Below the pieces are notes generated by a model that made no database searches, was not told the origin of the DNA, and was given only the letters and a program-made list of their open reading frames with translations. Positions 34,673-43,530 of a stretch of DNA of 57,552 nucleotides are shown piece after piece. The position numbers were made by a program, and so were the translations under genes. Position 1 is the first letter of the stretch. Each line of letters starts with the position of its first letter. Source of the DNA: DATDGX01 sp036521875. Lineage in GTDB: Bacteria; Desulfobacterota; Binatia; Binatales; Binataceae. The stretch covers positions 1-57,552 of the forward strand of contig DATDGX010000111.1 of the NCBI GenBank assembly GCA_036521875.1, given 5' to 3'.

Positions 34673-37302
34673 CTCGATACTGACGTCGGCTTGATTAACC
34701 ACTCCGTCACCGTTCAGATCAGCTCCGCATAGCGTGCATGTGGTACCCACTGCCCTTTTCACAAGCTTCAGGTCTTGGCCGTTTACCTTTCCATCACGGT
34801 TGAGATCGGCTCTGACGCAAAGATCCAAACAATCAGCGCCTAGATTCTGCTCGACGACCGCGAGGTCGGCGCTGTTGGTCTTGCCGTCGTCGTTGAAGTC
34901 AAAGAAGCTTGGATTATCGCCGAAGAAATCGTTGACGCCTTGCACGTCGAACTGATTCACGAATTTATCCAGGTTGCCGTCGCCCGGACAGGCCGGCTCG
35001 GAAGCGAGCAGATTATTCAGATCCTTCTGCAGTTTTTCATACCGGGGTTTGAGCTTGTTTGGCACGCACGCTTCCGGCGCAATGCCTGAATCCGGTGCAC
35101 AGGCGAGATCGTTCGGCTGCTTGCAGTAGCCGAGGTTATCCGGCTCGCTGGTGCCGTAGGGGCAATCAAGACCGGCAGGATTAGTCCGAGTTTGGCCGAT
35201 ATTGTAGAACTCATACGTGGTTTTCGTGGCAAACGGAGGAAATACAGTCGTACACTGAGGTCCTGGGCACAAAGGTTTCGAGCAATCGGCGAATTGTTGC
35301 TTGAGAAACTTGAACCTGGTGTCGCGGATAGCCCACTGGTTGATCGGCAAGAGTTTCAGTGTTCGGTCAAGTCCGCTCTGCACATCGCAGCACGAGTTCC
35401 ATGCGCTGTCAGCACTGTCTGGATTGGGAAATTGAAGCGGAGGCTGGCCGTCGTTGTGTGGACCCAGCCAGATACCGTTGTTCTCCTGCTCGCACAAGCT
35501 CTGCTCGTTGAACAGGATTTCCGAGCACGTGCCCCCTGTCATCGTGTTGCTACCGTCGGATGACTGTACGGAGGCACCGATCACACACGGCCAGCTACGC
35601 GTTGCGGTGTTGGTCGGAATCTGGAATACACCGGGTCCAAGCTGGGTAAAATTAAGGTCGCGCCGCCGCGTCGTGTAAGGATGCGTGAGATAGCCCAGCA
35701 TCGGCCGGCTATCGAGAATATGCGCCGGGGGAACCACCTCGTTTTCTTTCACCCCCGCTGCCTCGCTGAAGAGTTGAAAGAAATCCACCGCGTTGACCAG
35801 CGCGCCAACACTGCGTCCGTGCAAGCCTTTGACCAGCGTGCCGGCGACTATCGCCGGCACCGAAACTCCGGTTTGATAAACCGTGCCCTTTGAGTTCACC
35901 GGGTCAAACGGCGGCTTGACGATCACGCCGTAGGTGCCGTTGTCGCCGATGATGGCGACCAGGGTGTTGCTGCGGTCGAGCTCCGGGATGTGCGGCCCGT
36001 CGGGCTTGTTGACCGTGATGATCGTGCCGCTCGCGTTCAGCCGCGCCAGCCCAAGCCCCTGCAGGAGGACCCCGATGTCCTTGTCCATTGCCTCAAAAAC
36101 CGAAGTGGCGATAAGCCGCTGGGAGGCAATATCGGACGCGGTATTGCCGACGCAGACGAACGCCGGGCTGCTAAGCGTCGGCGTCGAAGGCGCCTGCTGA
36201 TATGGAGTGTGGATCGCATTGTAAGTCACGCTCAGCATCCGCGGCCCGCGCTGGCTTTTCCACCAATCGATCCCGCTCCCGGTCTGAGCTGCCGTCATGT
36301 ACTGACGGTAAACATTTGGCTCATTACCGCATTGATGGAGTCCGGTTGGAGGCGGGATCGGGCCGGCGACGGTGCTCCGATTCCAAACGTAGTAGGAGTT
36401 GGTCCGCGAGAAGTCGAGAATTGACGGCGTGCTCGCCTGACACCCTGCGCCGGACAGAAACAGCCCATCGCTCTCGAGGCAGGCCTTGCCGTCCGCCGCC
36501 GCGCTGCAGGTTCCGTCCGACTGGTAACAGGCGCCCGGGGTGCCGCTCTGATCAAACCCACATGGGTAGGTCCCCGGCTCCGCATCCGAGTTCCCCGCCT
36601 GGGTGTCGATTGGACCCGGGCTGGCGCCCAGATTGCCGTCAAAGAAATCGAAGCCCAGCGTGGCTGGAGAGCAGTCGCCCGCGGGATTCTGATCGCCTAG
36701 ATGGAACTTGCCGATCATCGCGCTCTTATAGCCGGCGGTTGCAAGAACTCGCGGCAGCGTCGTTTCGTAGGGCGAGGTCTGCGCGGCCGGCAGCATGTTG
36801 TCTATGATCGCGCTCGTCACGCCGGTGCGAAACGGATAGCGGCCCGTGAAAAACGCTGCCCGGCTCGGCGAGCACTCGGGCATCGCCCAAACGTTGGTAA
36901 ATTTGACACTCGCGCTCGCTATCGCGTCGAGGTTTGGCAGCTTTGGTGGGACCGGTCCGCCCCATCCGAACGATGCCATCTGATCGATTCCCACATCGTC
37001 CATGACGATGAACAGAATATTCTGCGGCGTTTTCGAGGGGTGAAGCGCCTGCGGAGCGAACGGCGAGTTGGAGGATGCCCCCCCCACGCTGGCAGCACGC
37101 CTAGCGTGGCCACGATCACCAGCCAAACCGGAAAGCGCAGTCGAAAACTATTTGGACCGGTAAAAGGGAGGTGCTTATTCATCCGATAATAGATGTCATG
37201 CACAGTTACAGGAGCGGCCCGCGCCGGCCGGTCCGCGGCAGAAATCGGCTCGCGCTCCGGCACCGATTGAGCTGGCAGAACGGGCGAGATGGGGGAACTC
37301 AT
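34637..37302 (-). CDS. Sulfatase with C-terminal dockerin-like repeats, split by an apparent frameshift at a G8 tract
   Basis: This is a predicted exported sulfatase or related hydrolase. The main frame (up to 37126) contains PQNILFIVMDDVGIDQM with the metal-binding aspartates and the active-site motif ECSPSRAAFFTGR, whose cysteine becomes formylglycine. The C-terminal ~120 residues carry three or four EF-hand-like dockerin repeats (FDFNDDGKTNSADL, ADLNRDGKVNGQDL, ADLNGDGVVNQADV). The expected signal peptide (MNKHLPFTGPNSFRLRFPVW then LVIVATLGVLPAWG) lies in another frame. The frames would join at the run of eight G (37078-37085, minus strand) if one G were added or two removed. Further upstream MSSPISPVLPAQ (37302) resembles the glycosyltransferase leader. 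Confidence 0.75.
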
Positions 37303-37320
37303 CGCCACAAATAGTAACCG

Positions 37321-37430
37321 TCGCGCTCGCCCCTCCGCCAGACACGCACCGACTTGCGAAACCTCGCACAGGTCTCTTTTCGTCCGCTTCCCGCCCGGAA
37401 GAGAAAGATGCGCGCCTCGCGCGGTTCGAA
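37321..37430 (-). repeat. R-element copy 4 (inverted)
   Basis: The plus strand reads GACTTGCGAAACCTCGCACA then GGTCTCTTTTCGTCCGCTTC, the reverse complement of the third hairpin and flank seen at 46670-46705. GATGCGCGCCTCGCGCGGTTC beyond it matches the second half of the 40440-40560 copy. It lies just upstream of the sulfatase leader. No gene is seen between 37303 and 37518. Confidence 0.75.
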
Positions 37431-37518
37431 CTTTCTGGGCCCTGAGCCCCTTCTGCGACCAGCGAGAAACCACCGCCGTTCCGATGTGCCGGCAAAAGAA
37501 GCGAGGTTGGTGCCCTGA

Positions 37519-38096
37519 CTACCGCGTGCGCGGACCGGCCGGTGCCTTTTGTAGTTTCTCGAGAGCGATCCGCAGGCGCTCGCGTGAGTCGACGATAGTG
37601 TGCCCCCATGCCACTGGAGGATCGGAGAAGCTCTGACCCGGTGCGTAAAGTATCCAGGTGTCCCACTCCGCCCCATCCCGGCGCTGCGTAAGATTAGCCG
37701 CGTACCACTTTCCAGCGATTCGATCCGCGTCCCAGAAGTTCACCACCCGGGGATCATCAAGTGCACCCGAAGGCCATAGAAAGCGGGCATCCGTCCACAG
37801 ATTACGAAACCAAACCGCTTCGACCTGAATCTTCGCTTCGGGATGCTTCTCCAGAATTTCAGACCGCACCCACCGGGCGCCGGCATGACAAACGGGTAGG
37901 TAGGAGAGAGAAGCAATACGATTCGCGGAGTGCTCGTATCACGATTGACCGCCGCCCTCAGGTCGCCGAGATCGTGCAAGTCGTGAAGCTGAACCGGATG
38001 CGCCGACGGTGCCTTGCACGCCGCAAGTGTCAGCATGGCCACCGCCAGGAGAGCCGATGCGCCGTACATCAAGGTCTTCTCATGCAGTGTTCGCAA
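37519..38096 (-). pseudogene. Frameshifted thioredoxin-like lipoprotein of the mer-type operon
   Basis: The N-terminal frame (from 38096) encodes MRTLHEKTLMYGASALLAVA then MLTLAAC, a lipoprotein signal with LAAC lipobox, followed by TPRIVLLLSPTYP. The continuation lies in another frame: PVCHAGARWVRSEILEKHPE and onward to 37519. Restoring one base at about 37893 would give SPT-x-P-V-C-H, a CxxC thioredoxin-like site in which the first cysteine is also changed to Tyr. Both the frameshift and the Cys loss suggest an inactive copy. It follows the thioredoxin-MerT fusion gene after 34 bases. Confidence 0.6.
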
Positions 38097-38130
38097 ATCT
38101 ACTCACCTGCCCGAGCGGGATTCCTCTGAA

Positions 38131-38808
38131 TCAACGAATCAATCGATAGGTAAGCTCGGCACTCCACCACGGCAGCGTCAGGAGAAGAAGCGTCAGCGCA
38201 CCGATAGCGCTCAGAAACAGCCATTGCCGCCGGCGCCGGTTGGGCAACTCGCAGGAATTTACCGCGGAGCCCTCAGTTCCGCGCATCGCGCGGACGACCG
38301 TGATGACGAGAAGTACCAGGCTCGCGGTTGCAAGCAGCGGCCACCATGGACCGACCGTTGCCGCGACCGCGGCCAATGCTATCCCTAAAGCGCCGCTGGC
38401 GATCGGCAGGCAGCAGAGCCAGCCGAGGGCGGCCGCGAATGCCAACCCGAGCGCGCCGGACGCGGCCGGCTTTGATATCTGCGGCGGGTTCGCAAGCGTT
38501 GCTCGCTGCGCTATAGCTCCGGCGATCGTCTCCGCCGACGGGACGCCGCGCAGTCCGCGCGCGCCCGGATAGACCCGACAGGACGCCGCGGCGGCGCGTC
38601 CCGCCTCGCCGGCTACGTCGGCGCCGTCGACAAGAATCGTCGGCGAGCCGAAACGGAGAAGTGACGCAGGCGTGCCCGGCGCGGCGCGGTCGTACTCCAC
38701 CCATCGCGGTTCGAGTCCCGCGCGTTGGAGCGCCTCGCGCAGAGCGACGCGCGCGGCTGGCAGGTTCGGGCAGCCTGCATCATAAACCAGGGCGATTTCG
38801 GCCTTCAT
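38131..38808 (-). CDS. Thioredoxin-like domain fused to MerT-like membrane transporter
   Basis: This is a predicted membrane protein for handling mercuric ion or a similar thiol-binding metal. Residues 1-100 resemble the thioredoxin-fold proteins of mer regions: ALVYDAGCPNLPAARVALRE with one cysteine, FGSPTILVDGADVAG, and ASCRVYPGARGLRGVPS. From about residue 117 three hydrophobic helices follow; the first contains the vicinal pair in LGWLCCLPIASGALG (C132-C133), as in MerT transmembrane helix 1. It lies 38 bases after merR on the same strand. Fusion of the two parts is my reading from sequence. No merA reductase is nearby. Confidence 0.7.
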   Translation of the reverse strand: MKAEIALVYDAGCPNLPAARVALREALQRAGLEPRWVEYDRAAPGTPASLLRFGSPTILVDGADVAGEAGRAAAASCRVYPGARGLRGVPSAETIAGAIAQRATLANPPQISKPAASGALGLAFAAALGWLCCLPIASGALGIALAAVAATVGPWWPLLATASLVLLVITVVRAMRGTEGSAVNSCELPNRRRRQWLFLSAIGALTLLLLTLPWWSAELTYRLIR

Positions 38809-38846
38809 GGCTAGCGCATCTCTCCACAGGTCCAGGCTTGGCCTGC

Positions 38847-39275
38847 TCAGTTAATGGTCTCCTTGCCGTCGTGGAGCGATTCCTCGTCGAGCGATTCGAG
38901 GATCGGACACTGAGAAGCGGGCAGCGTCCCGTCGCACTGCGAGACTAACCGTCTTAACGCTCGATGCATCGCCTGCAGCGCGCGGATCTTCTCCTCGATG
39001 TCCCTGAGCTTGCTGTCAGCCCGCCGTTTCACGTCGGCGCATCGAGCCTTCGGCGCCGCGCGCAGCGACAGTAACTCGCGGATCTCGCGCAGCGAGAAGC
39101 CGATCGCCTGCGCGTGCCTCACGAACCGAACCCGCCGCACCGTGTTTTCCGGATAGTTCCTATACAGAGAGAGGCTCCTTGGCGGTTTCGGGACCAGGCC
39201 GCGCCGCTCGTAATAGCGGAGCGTCTCCACATGAACATTCGCCGCCTTGGCGACCTTTCCGATAGTCAGCGCCAT
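38847..39275 (-). CDS. merR: MerR family regulator, Hg(II)-responsive type
   Basis: MerR represses and, with Hg(II), activates mer genes by twisting a promoter with a long spacer. The N-terminal winged helix TIGKVAKAANVHVETLRYYE and ERRGLVPKPPRS are canonical. The three mercury-binding cysteines are at C79, C114 and C123, with the same C-x8-C spacing and CPILESL context as Tn501/Tn21 MerR. Length is 142 residues. A mer-like operator with 19-base spacer lies just upstream. The regulated genes are the downstream fusion protein and the broken thioredoxin lipoprotein; a shared transcript from one promoter is likely. Confidence 0.88.
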   Translation of the reverse strand: MALTIGKVAKAANVHVETLRYYERRGLVPKPPRSLSLYRNYPENTVRRVRFVRHAQAIGFSLREIRELLSLRAAPKARCADVKRRADSKLRDIEEKIRALQAMHRALRRLVSQCDGTLPASQCPILESLDEESLHDGKETIN

Positions 39276-39300
39276 GGGACCGCCTCCTTCACACCAACAA

Positions 39301-39331
39301 GCCTACACCCTGTACCTAAGTACGGGGTCAA
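39301..39331 (-). promoter_or_regulatory. mer-type operator/promoter with 19-bp spacer
   Basis: On the minus strand the sequence reads TTGACC, then CCGTACTTAGGTACAGGGT (19 bases), then GTAGGC. The layout, with a CCGTAC..GTAC dyad inside an overlong 19-base spacer, closely matches the Tn21/Tn501 merOP. It lies 26 bases upstream of the merR start and drives merR in the direction of the downstream genes, as in merR-first mer operons. Confidence 0.85.
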
Positions 39332-39358
39332 GACCCTCAATTTCATGCGTCGTGCAGG

Positions 39359-39440
39359 CAGTCACCTCCGCCGCCAACACCAGCCACTGCGAGCCCAGTG
39401 GCTTGTCGTATTAGACGCGGCCATCGATAGTCGGCCATAA
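39359..39440 (-). pseudogene. Fragment of a GT39/ArnT-like glycosyltransferase gene
   Basis: The minus strand encodes WPTIDGRV, a stop codon, then YDKPLGSQWLVLAAEVTA, matching WPTINGRVYYDKPLGSYWLV then LAAAEVTGRV of the intact gene (33899-33982). The Tyr codon between V and Y is a TAA stop, and one Ala codon is missing. It is therefore a non-coding remnant of a related gene, located between the mer promoter and the carbonic anhydrase. Confidence 0.75.
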
Positions 39441-39531
39441 GCCGCTCCTCCTCCCGTTCGAGGTGTTGACGGTCGGCTTTCTGAGCGCTACAGGTTGTCG
39501 ACAATTGCGACACTTCAGACAGAGGAGGCCC

Positions 39532-40281
39532 ATGGAAGCGATGACGGATTCCCTGATCACCAGAAGAGGCTTGTTGCGGCTGGGATCACTCACCGCGCTT
39601 GCGGCCGCGTTGCTGCCTACGATCCGCGTGGACGAGGCGCGCGCCCAAATTGAAATCTGCAATCACGAGCGGCCCACGACGCCCGCCGGCGCGCTCGCTG
39701 CGTTAGTGGAGGGAAACGAGCGATGGGCGACGCAAACCCAGGAACATCCGGGCGAGGACACCGACCGCCGCGAGTGCGTGGCGCGATTGAACAATCCGCA
39801 GACTCCGTACGCAGCGCTTATTTCCTGTTCGGATTCACGAGTCCCGCCTGAACTGGTATTCGACCAGGGCCTGGGCGATCTGTTCGTGGCGCGCGTAGCC
39901 GGCAACACCGCAACCGGCAAATTGGTCGAAAGCCTGTTGTACGGCACCGACAGCCTTGGCGCGATCATTCTGCTCGTGCTCGGCCACTCGGATTGCGGCG
40001 CAGTAAAGGCAGCCGTCGGCGGCAAGCACGAACACCTGGAATTCGTAAGATTGATCGCTCCAGCCGTCAGGAGCGCCAGAAAAATCGTAGCGCGAAACGG
40101 CGGCAACCCCAGGGATCCGAATCAGGTTGTTCCAGTCGCTATTGACCAGAACGTGATACTGGTAACCAAAGCCCTGCGAAAGGACCCGAAGTTGAAGGAA
40201 CTGGTCGGCAACGGCCAGCTCTCGATCGTTGGAGGCCGTTACGACCTAGGCACGCAACTGGTCACGCTGCTGATTCAGTAG
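39532..40281 (+). CDS. Exported beta-class carbonic anhydrase
   Basis: This enzyme interconverts CO2 and bicarbonate, here predicted in the periplasm. An N-terminal twin-arginine signal is visible (LITRRGLLRLGS, hydrophobic stretch, then ARA before the mature QIEICNHE). The beta-class zinc ligands are in ISCSDSRVPPEL (Cys and Asp-Arg pair) and LGHSDCGAVKAAVGG (His and Cys). Length is about 250 residues. The ATG at 39532 follows GAGGAGG closely; an ATG at 39541 has better spacing and is possible. R-elements occupy the region downstream, before hsdR. Confidence 0.9.
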   Translation: MEAMTDSLITRRGLLRLGSLTALAAALLPTIRVDEARAQIEICNHERPTTPAGALAALVEGNERWATQTQEHPGEDTDRRECVARLNNPQTPYAALISCSDSRVPPELVFDQGLGDLFVARVAGNTATGKLVESLLYGTDSLGAIILLVLGHSDCGAVKAAVGGKHEHLEFVRLIAPAVRSARKIVARNGGNPRDPNQVVPVAIDQNVILVTKALRKDPKLKELVGNGQLSIVGGRYDLGTQLVTLLIQ

Positions 40282-40326
40282 GGCGAGCGGCACGATACGA
40301 GGCGCCCAACCCTGTAGCTATCCATA

Positions 40327-40560
40327 GCTCCCTGCCGGCGACAGCGGAGCCGGCTCCTCCTCCAAGTCCAGGTGCTGCACCTGGCAGGAAGCGCGAAACC
40401 CGTGAGGGGTTTCGCAAGTTCGCTCTGCTACCCAATTCGCGCTCGCCCCTCCGCCAGATACGCACCGAACTTGCGAAACCTCTCACAGGTCTTTTCGTCC
40501 GCTTCCCGCTCGCAAGAGAAGATGCGCGCCTCGCGCGGTTCGCAGGGCCAGCTCCTGCAC
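40327..40560. repeat. R-element copy 2: direct copy followed by an inverted copy
   Basis: The segment 40327-40427 is a full copy (GCCGGC hairpin, CCAGGTGCTGCACCTGG, GCGAAACCCGTGAGGGGTTTCG). About 13 bases later, 40440-40560 carries the same family in inverted orientation (CTTGCGAAACCTCTCACAGG, CTTTTCGTCCGCTTCCCG). The two could pair with each other over long range. They fill most of the 380-base gap between the carbonic anhydrase and hsdR; no gene is seen in the rest. Confidence 0.8.
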
Positions 40561-40662
40561 CCGGGGCAAGGAGCTATCTGCCAATCTGCGCATTGACGCG
40601 CTCTGGAGCGTCTTGTCGATTCATGTCGTAGAAGGCACTATCGACGCACACGAACCGACACC

Positions 40663-43530
40663 ATGACGCAGCCGAACACTCTGAGCCCCGAACAAGAAGC
40701 CCGCGAGCAGATCGACCGCCTTCTCTGTGAAGCGGGCTGGGTCGTGCAGAACCGCGAGGACGTAAACCTTAGCGCCGGGCGCGGCGTTGCCATCCGCGAG
40801 TTCCGGATGGCCGAGGGTCACGGTTACGCCGACTACCTGCTTTACCTCGATAAACAAGCAGTCGGTGCGGTGGAAGCGAAGCCGGAAGGCTTCACGTTGA
40901 GCGGCGTAAAGCCGCAAGTCGATAAGTATTCCACGGGCTTGCCTGCTAACCTGCCCGCGCCCATTCGTCCGCTGCCGTTTCTGTACGTGAGCACCGGCAT
41001 CGAGACGACTTTCACCAACCTGCTCGACCCGGAACCTCGCAGCCGCCGCGTCTTCAGCTTCCATCGGCCTGAAACGATTGCCGAATGGATGCAGGCGCAT
41101 AACCTGCCGGACTGGGTTCGCGCTTGGGGCGGCGAGCCGCCTGCCCTCGACCCCGCGCGAGCCGCGCTGCCCTCTACGCTGCGCGCTCGTCTTCGCGCGA
41201 TGCCACCGGTTGCGATTGCGAACCTGTGGGCGAACAAGCAGCGCGCGCTCGAAAATCTTGAGAAGTCCTTTCGCGAGGACCGCCCGCGCTCTCTCATCCA
41301 GATGGCGACCGGCAGCGGCAAGACGATGCTTGCCATCACGTCAATCTATCGGCTGATCAAATTTGGCGGCGCACGCCGCGTACTCTTCCTCGTCGACCGC
41401 ACGAATCTCGGTAACCAGGCGGAGAAGGAATTCGAGGGCTACCGCACCCCCGACGACCACCGAAAGTTCACCGAGCTCTACAAGGCACAGCATCTCAAGG
41501 GGAACACGGTCGGCTCTTCGACCAAGGTCGTAATCACCACCATTCAGCGCCTCTACTCGATGCTCAGGGGAGAGCCCGAGCTTGATCCTGCCGTGGAGGA
41601 AGGCTCCCAGTTCACCACCGGCGGCCCGGCGTTATCCGAGCCGGTTTCCGTTGCCTACGACAGAGCGCTCCCGCCCGAATTCTTCGACATCATTTTCGTC
41701 GATGAATGCCATCGCAGCATCTACACCCTCTGGCGGCAGGTCCTCGAATACTTCGACGCGTATCTGATCGGCCTCACTGCCACGCCCTCGAAACAGACGC
41801 TCGGCTTCTTCGAACAGAATCTCGTGATGGAGTACGGGCACGAGCAGGCGGTCGCCGACCGGGTGAACGTTCCGTTCGACGTGTATCGAATCCGCACCGA
41901 GATTACCGGGAAGGGCTCAAAGATCGAGGCTGGCCCCGAAGTAGTCGTCGGAAAACGCGAGCGGCGCACTCGCGCGATGCGATGGGAGCGGCCCGACGCC
42001 GATATCGAATACTCCGCCAAGGATCTCGACCGCGCCGTGGTGGCATCGGATCAGATTCGCCTTATCGCCAGAACATTCAGGGAGCGGCTCTTCACTGAAA
42101 TCTTTCCCGGACGCAAAGAAGTTCCCAAGACGCTGATTTTCGCCAAGGACGACAGCCACGCCGAGGATATCGTCGGCATCTTCCGTCAGGAGTTCGGCAA
42201 GGGCGACGACTTCTGCCAGAAGATTACTTATCTCAGCACCGGCCGCGACCCGCACGACCTGATCCAGGACTTTCGCAATAGTTACAACCCGCGCATCGCC
42301 GTTACCGTGGACATGATCGCGACCGGCACCGATATCAAGCCGGTCGAAATCGTGATGTTCATGCGGACGGTCCGAAGTCGGCTGCTGTTCGAGCAGATGA
42401 AGGGACGCGGCGTCCGCGTGATAGACGCGACCGAGCTGCAGGCGGTCACGCCCGACGCGATCGCGAAGACGCATTTCGTCATCGTCGATTGCGTTGGCGC
42501 TACGGAAGCCGCGCTGTCCGACACGCAGCCGATGGAGCGCAAGAAGACCATCCCGTTCAAGGCGCTGCTCGAACACGTCGCGCTCGGCGGAACCGATCCC
42601 GATTACTATTCGTCCCTCGCCGGCCGGCTTGCGCGGCTCAACCTCGAATGCGGCCCAAAAGAGAACAAGCGCATCGAGGAAGCCTCGGGCGGCGTGTCCC
42701 TGAGCGAGATCACAAAGACGATACTGACGGCGCTCGATCCTGACGAACAGACGTTAGAGGCGCGCAAAAAGTTTGATCTGCCTGCCGATGCCGAACCGAC
42801 TGACGAGCAACTTGACGCAGTGACGCCCGCGATGCTCACCCGCGCGGCCGAGCTGCTCGCGGCCAGGCCCGCGCTCCGGCAGGTCCTTCAGGACGTGAAG
42901 CAGCTGGTCGAGCAGGTGATCGACGAAATCAGCAAGGATGTATTACTGGAGGCCGGCCATTCCGCCGATGCGAAGGAAAAGGCGCGCGCCCTCGTGCAAT
43001 CATTCGAGAAGTTCATCGCCGACAACAAGGATGAGATCGAGGCACTCCATTTTTTCTACTCGCGGCCATACCGGGAGCGACTCCGGTACGCCGACATCCG
43101 CAAACTCGCCGATACGATCGAATCCCCTCCGCGCTCGTGGACCCCGGAAAGGCTATGGAACGCTTACGCGGCACTGCAAAAGGACAAGGTGCGCGGCGCT
43201 TCGGCGGCACGCCAGTTGACCGATATCGTGTCGCTGGTTCGCTTTGCGCTGCATCAGGAAGACGAGTTGGTGCCATTTCCCGACAAGGTGAAGGCGCGAT
43301 TTGCCAACTGGCTTGCGCAGCAGGAGAACAAGGGGCGGAAGTTCACCGCGGAACAGATGCGCTGGCTGGAGATGATCCGCGACCACGTCGCCACTAGCGT
43401 CGAAATCACGCCCGAGGCTTTCGACCTAAACCCATTCGCGCAGGCGGGCGGCCTCGGCAAGGCTGCGCAACTGTTTGGCAAGGATTTGCGACCGCTACTC
43501 GACGAACTTAACGAGGCCCTCGCCGCATGA
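40663..43530 (+). CDS. hsdR: Type I restriction enzyme, R (motor/endonuclease) subunit HsdR
   Basis: HsdR translocates DNA and cleaves it when the type I complex meets unmethylated target. The N-terminal nuclease domain shows ADYLLYLDKQAVGAVEAKPE (PD-(D/E)xK elements, about residues 55-75). The SF2 helicase motor carries MATGSGKTMLAIT (Walker A), VDECHRSIY, LTATPSK, and motif VI FEQMKGRGVRV. The C-terminal region resembles the EcoEI R C-terminal domain. Length is 955 residues. Its stop overlaps the hsdS start (ATGA), and the gene order is R-S-M. Confidence 0.95.
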   Translation: MTQPNTLSPEQEAREQIDRLLCEAGWVVQNREDVNLSAGRGVAIREFRMAEGHGYADYLLYLDKQAVGAVEAKPEGFTLSGVKPQVDKYSTGLPANLPAPIRPLPFLYVSTGIETTFTNLLDPEPRSRRVFSFHRPETIAEWMQAHNLPDWVRAWGGEPPALDPARAALPSTLRARLRAMPPVAIANLWANKQRALENLEKSFREDRPRSLIQMATGSGKTMLAITSIYRLIKFGGARRVLFLVDRTNLGNQAEKEFEGYRTPDDHRKFTELYKAQHLKGNTVGSSTKVVITTIQRLYSMLRGEPELDPAVEEGSQFTTGGPALSEPVSVAYDRALPPEFFDIIFVDECHRSIYTLWRQVLEYFDAYLIGLTATPSKQTLGFFEQNLVMEYGHEQAVADRVNVPFDVYRIRTEITGKGSKIEAGPEVVVGKRERRTRAMRWERPDADIEYSAKDLDRAVVASDQIRLIARTFRERLFTEIFPGRKEVPKTLIFAKDDSHAEDIVGIFRQEFGKGDDFCQKITYLSTGRDPHDLIQDFRNSYNPRIAVTVDMIATGTDIKPVEIVMFMRTVRSRLLFEQMKGRGVRVIDATELQAVTPDAIAKTHFVIVDCVGATEAALSDTQPMERKKTIPFKALLEHVALGGTDPDYYSSLAGRLARLNLECGPKENKRIEEASGGVSLSEITKTILTALDPDEQTLEARKKFDLPADAEPTDEQLDAVTPAMLTRAAELLAARPALRQVLQDVKQLVEQVIDEISKDVLLEAGHSADAKEKARALVQSFEKFIADNKDEIEALHFFYSRPYRERLRYADIRKLADTIESPPRSWTPERLWNAYAALQKDKVRGASAARQLTDIVSLVRFALHQEDELVPFPDKVKARFANWLAQQENKGRKFTAEQMRWLEMIRDHVATSVEITPEAFDLNPFAQAGGLGKAAQLFGKDLRPLLDELNEALAA

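Noticed and set aside
40327..40560. Insertion sequence ends
   Set aside because: The inverted R-element halves enclose only about 13 bases and no transposase frame, so they are not an intact IS.
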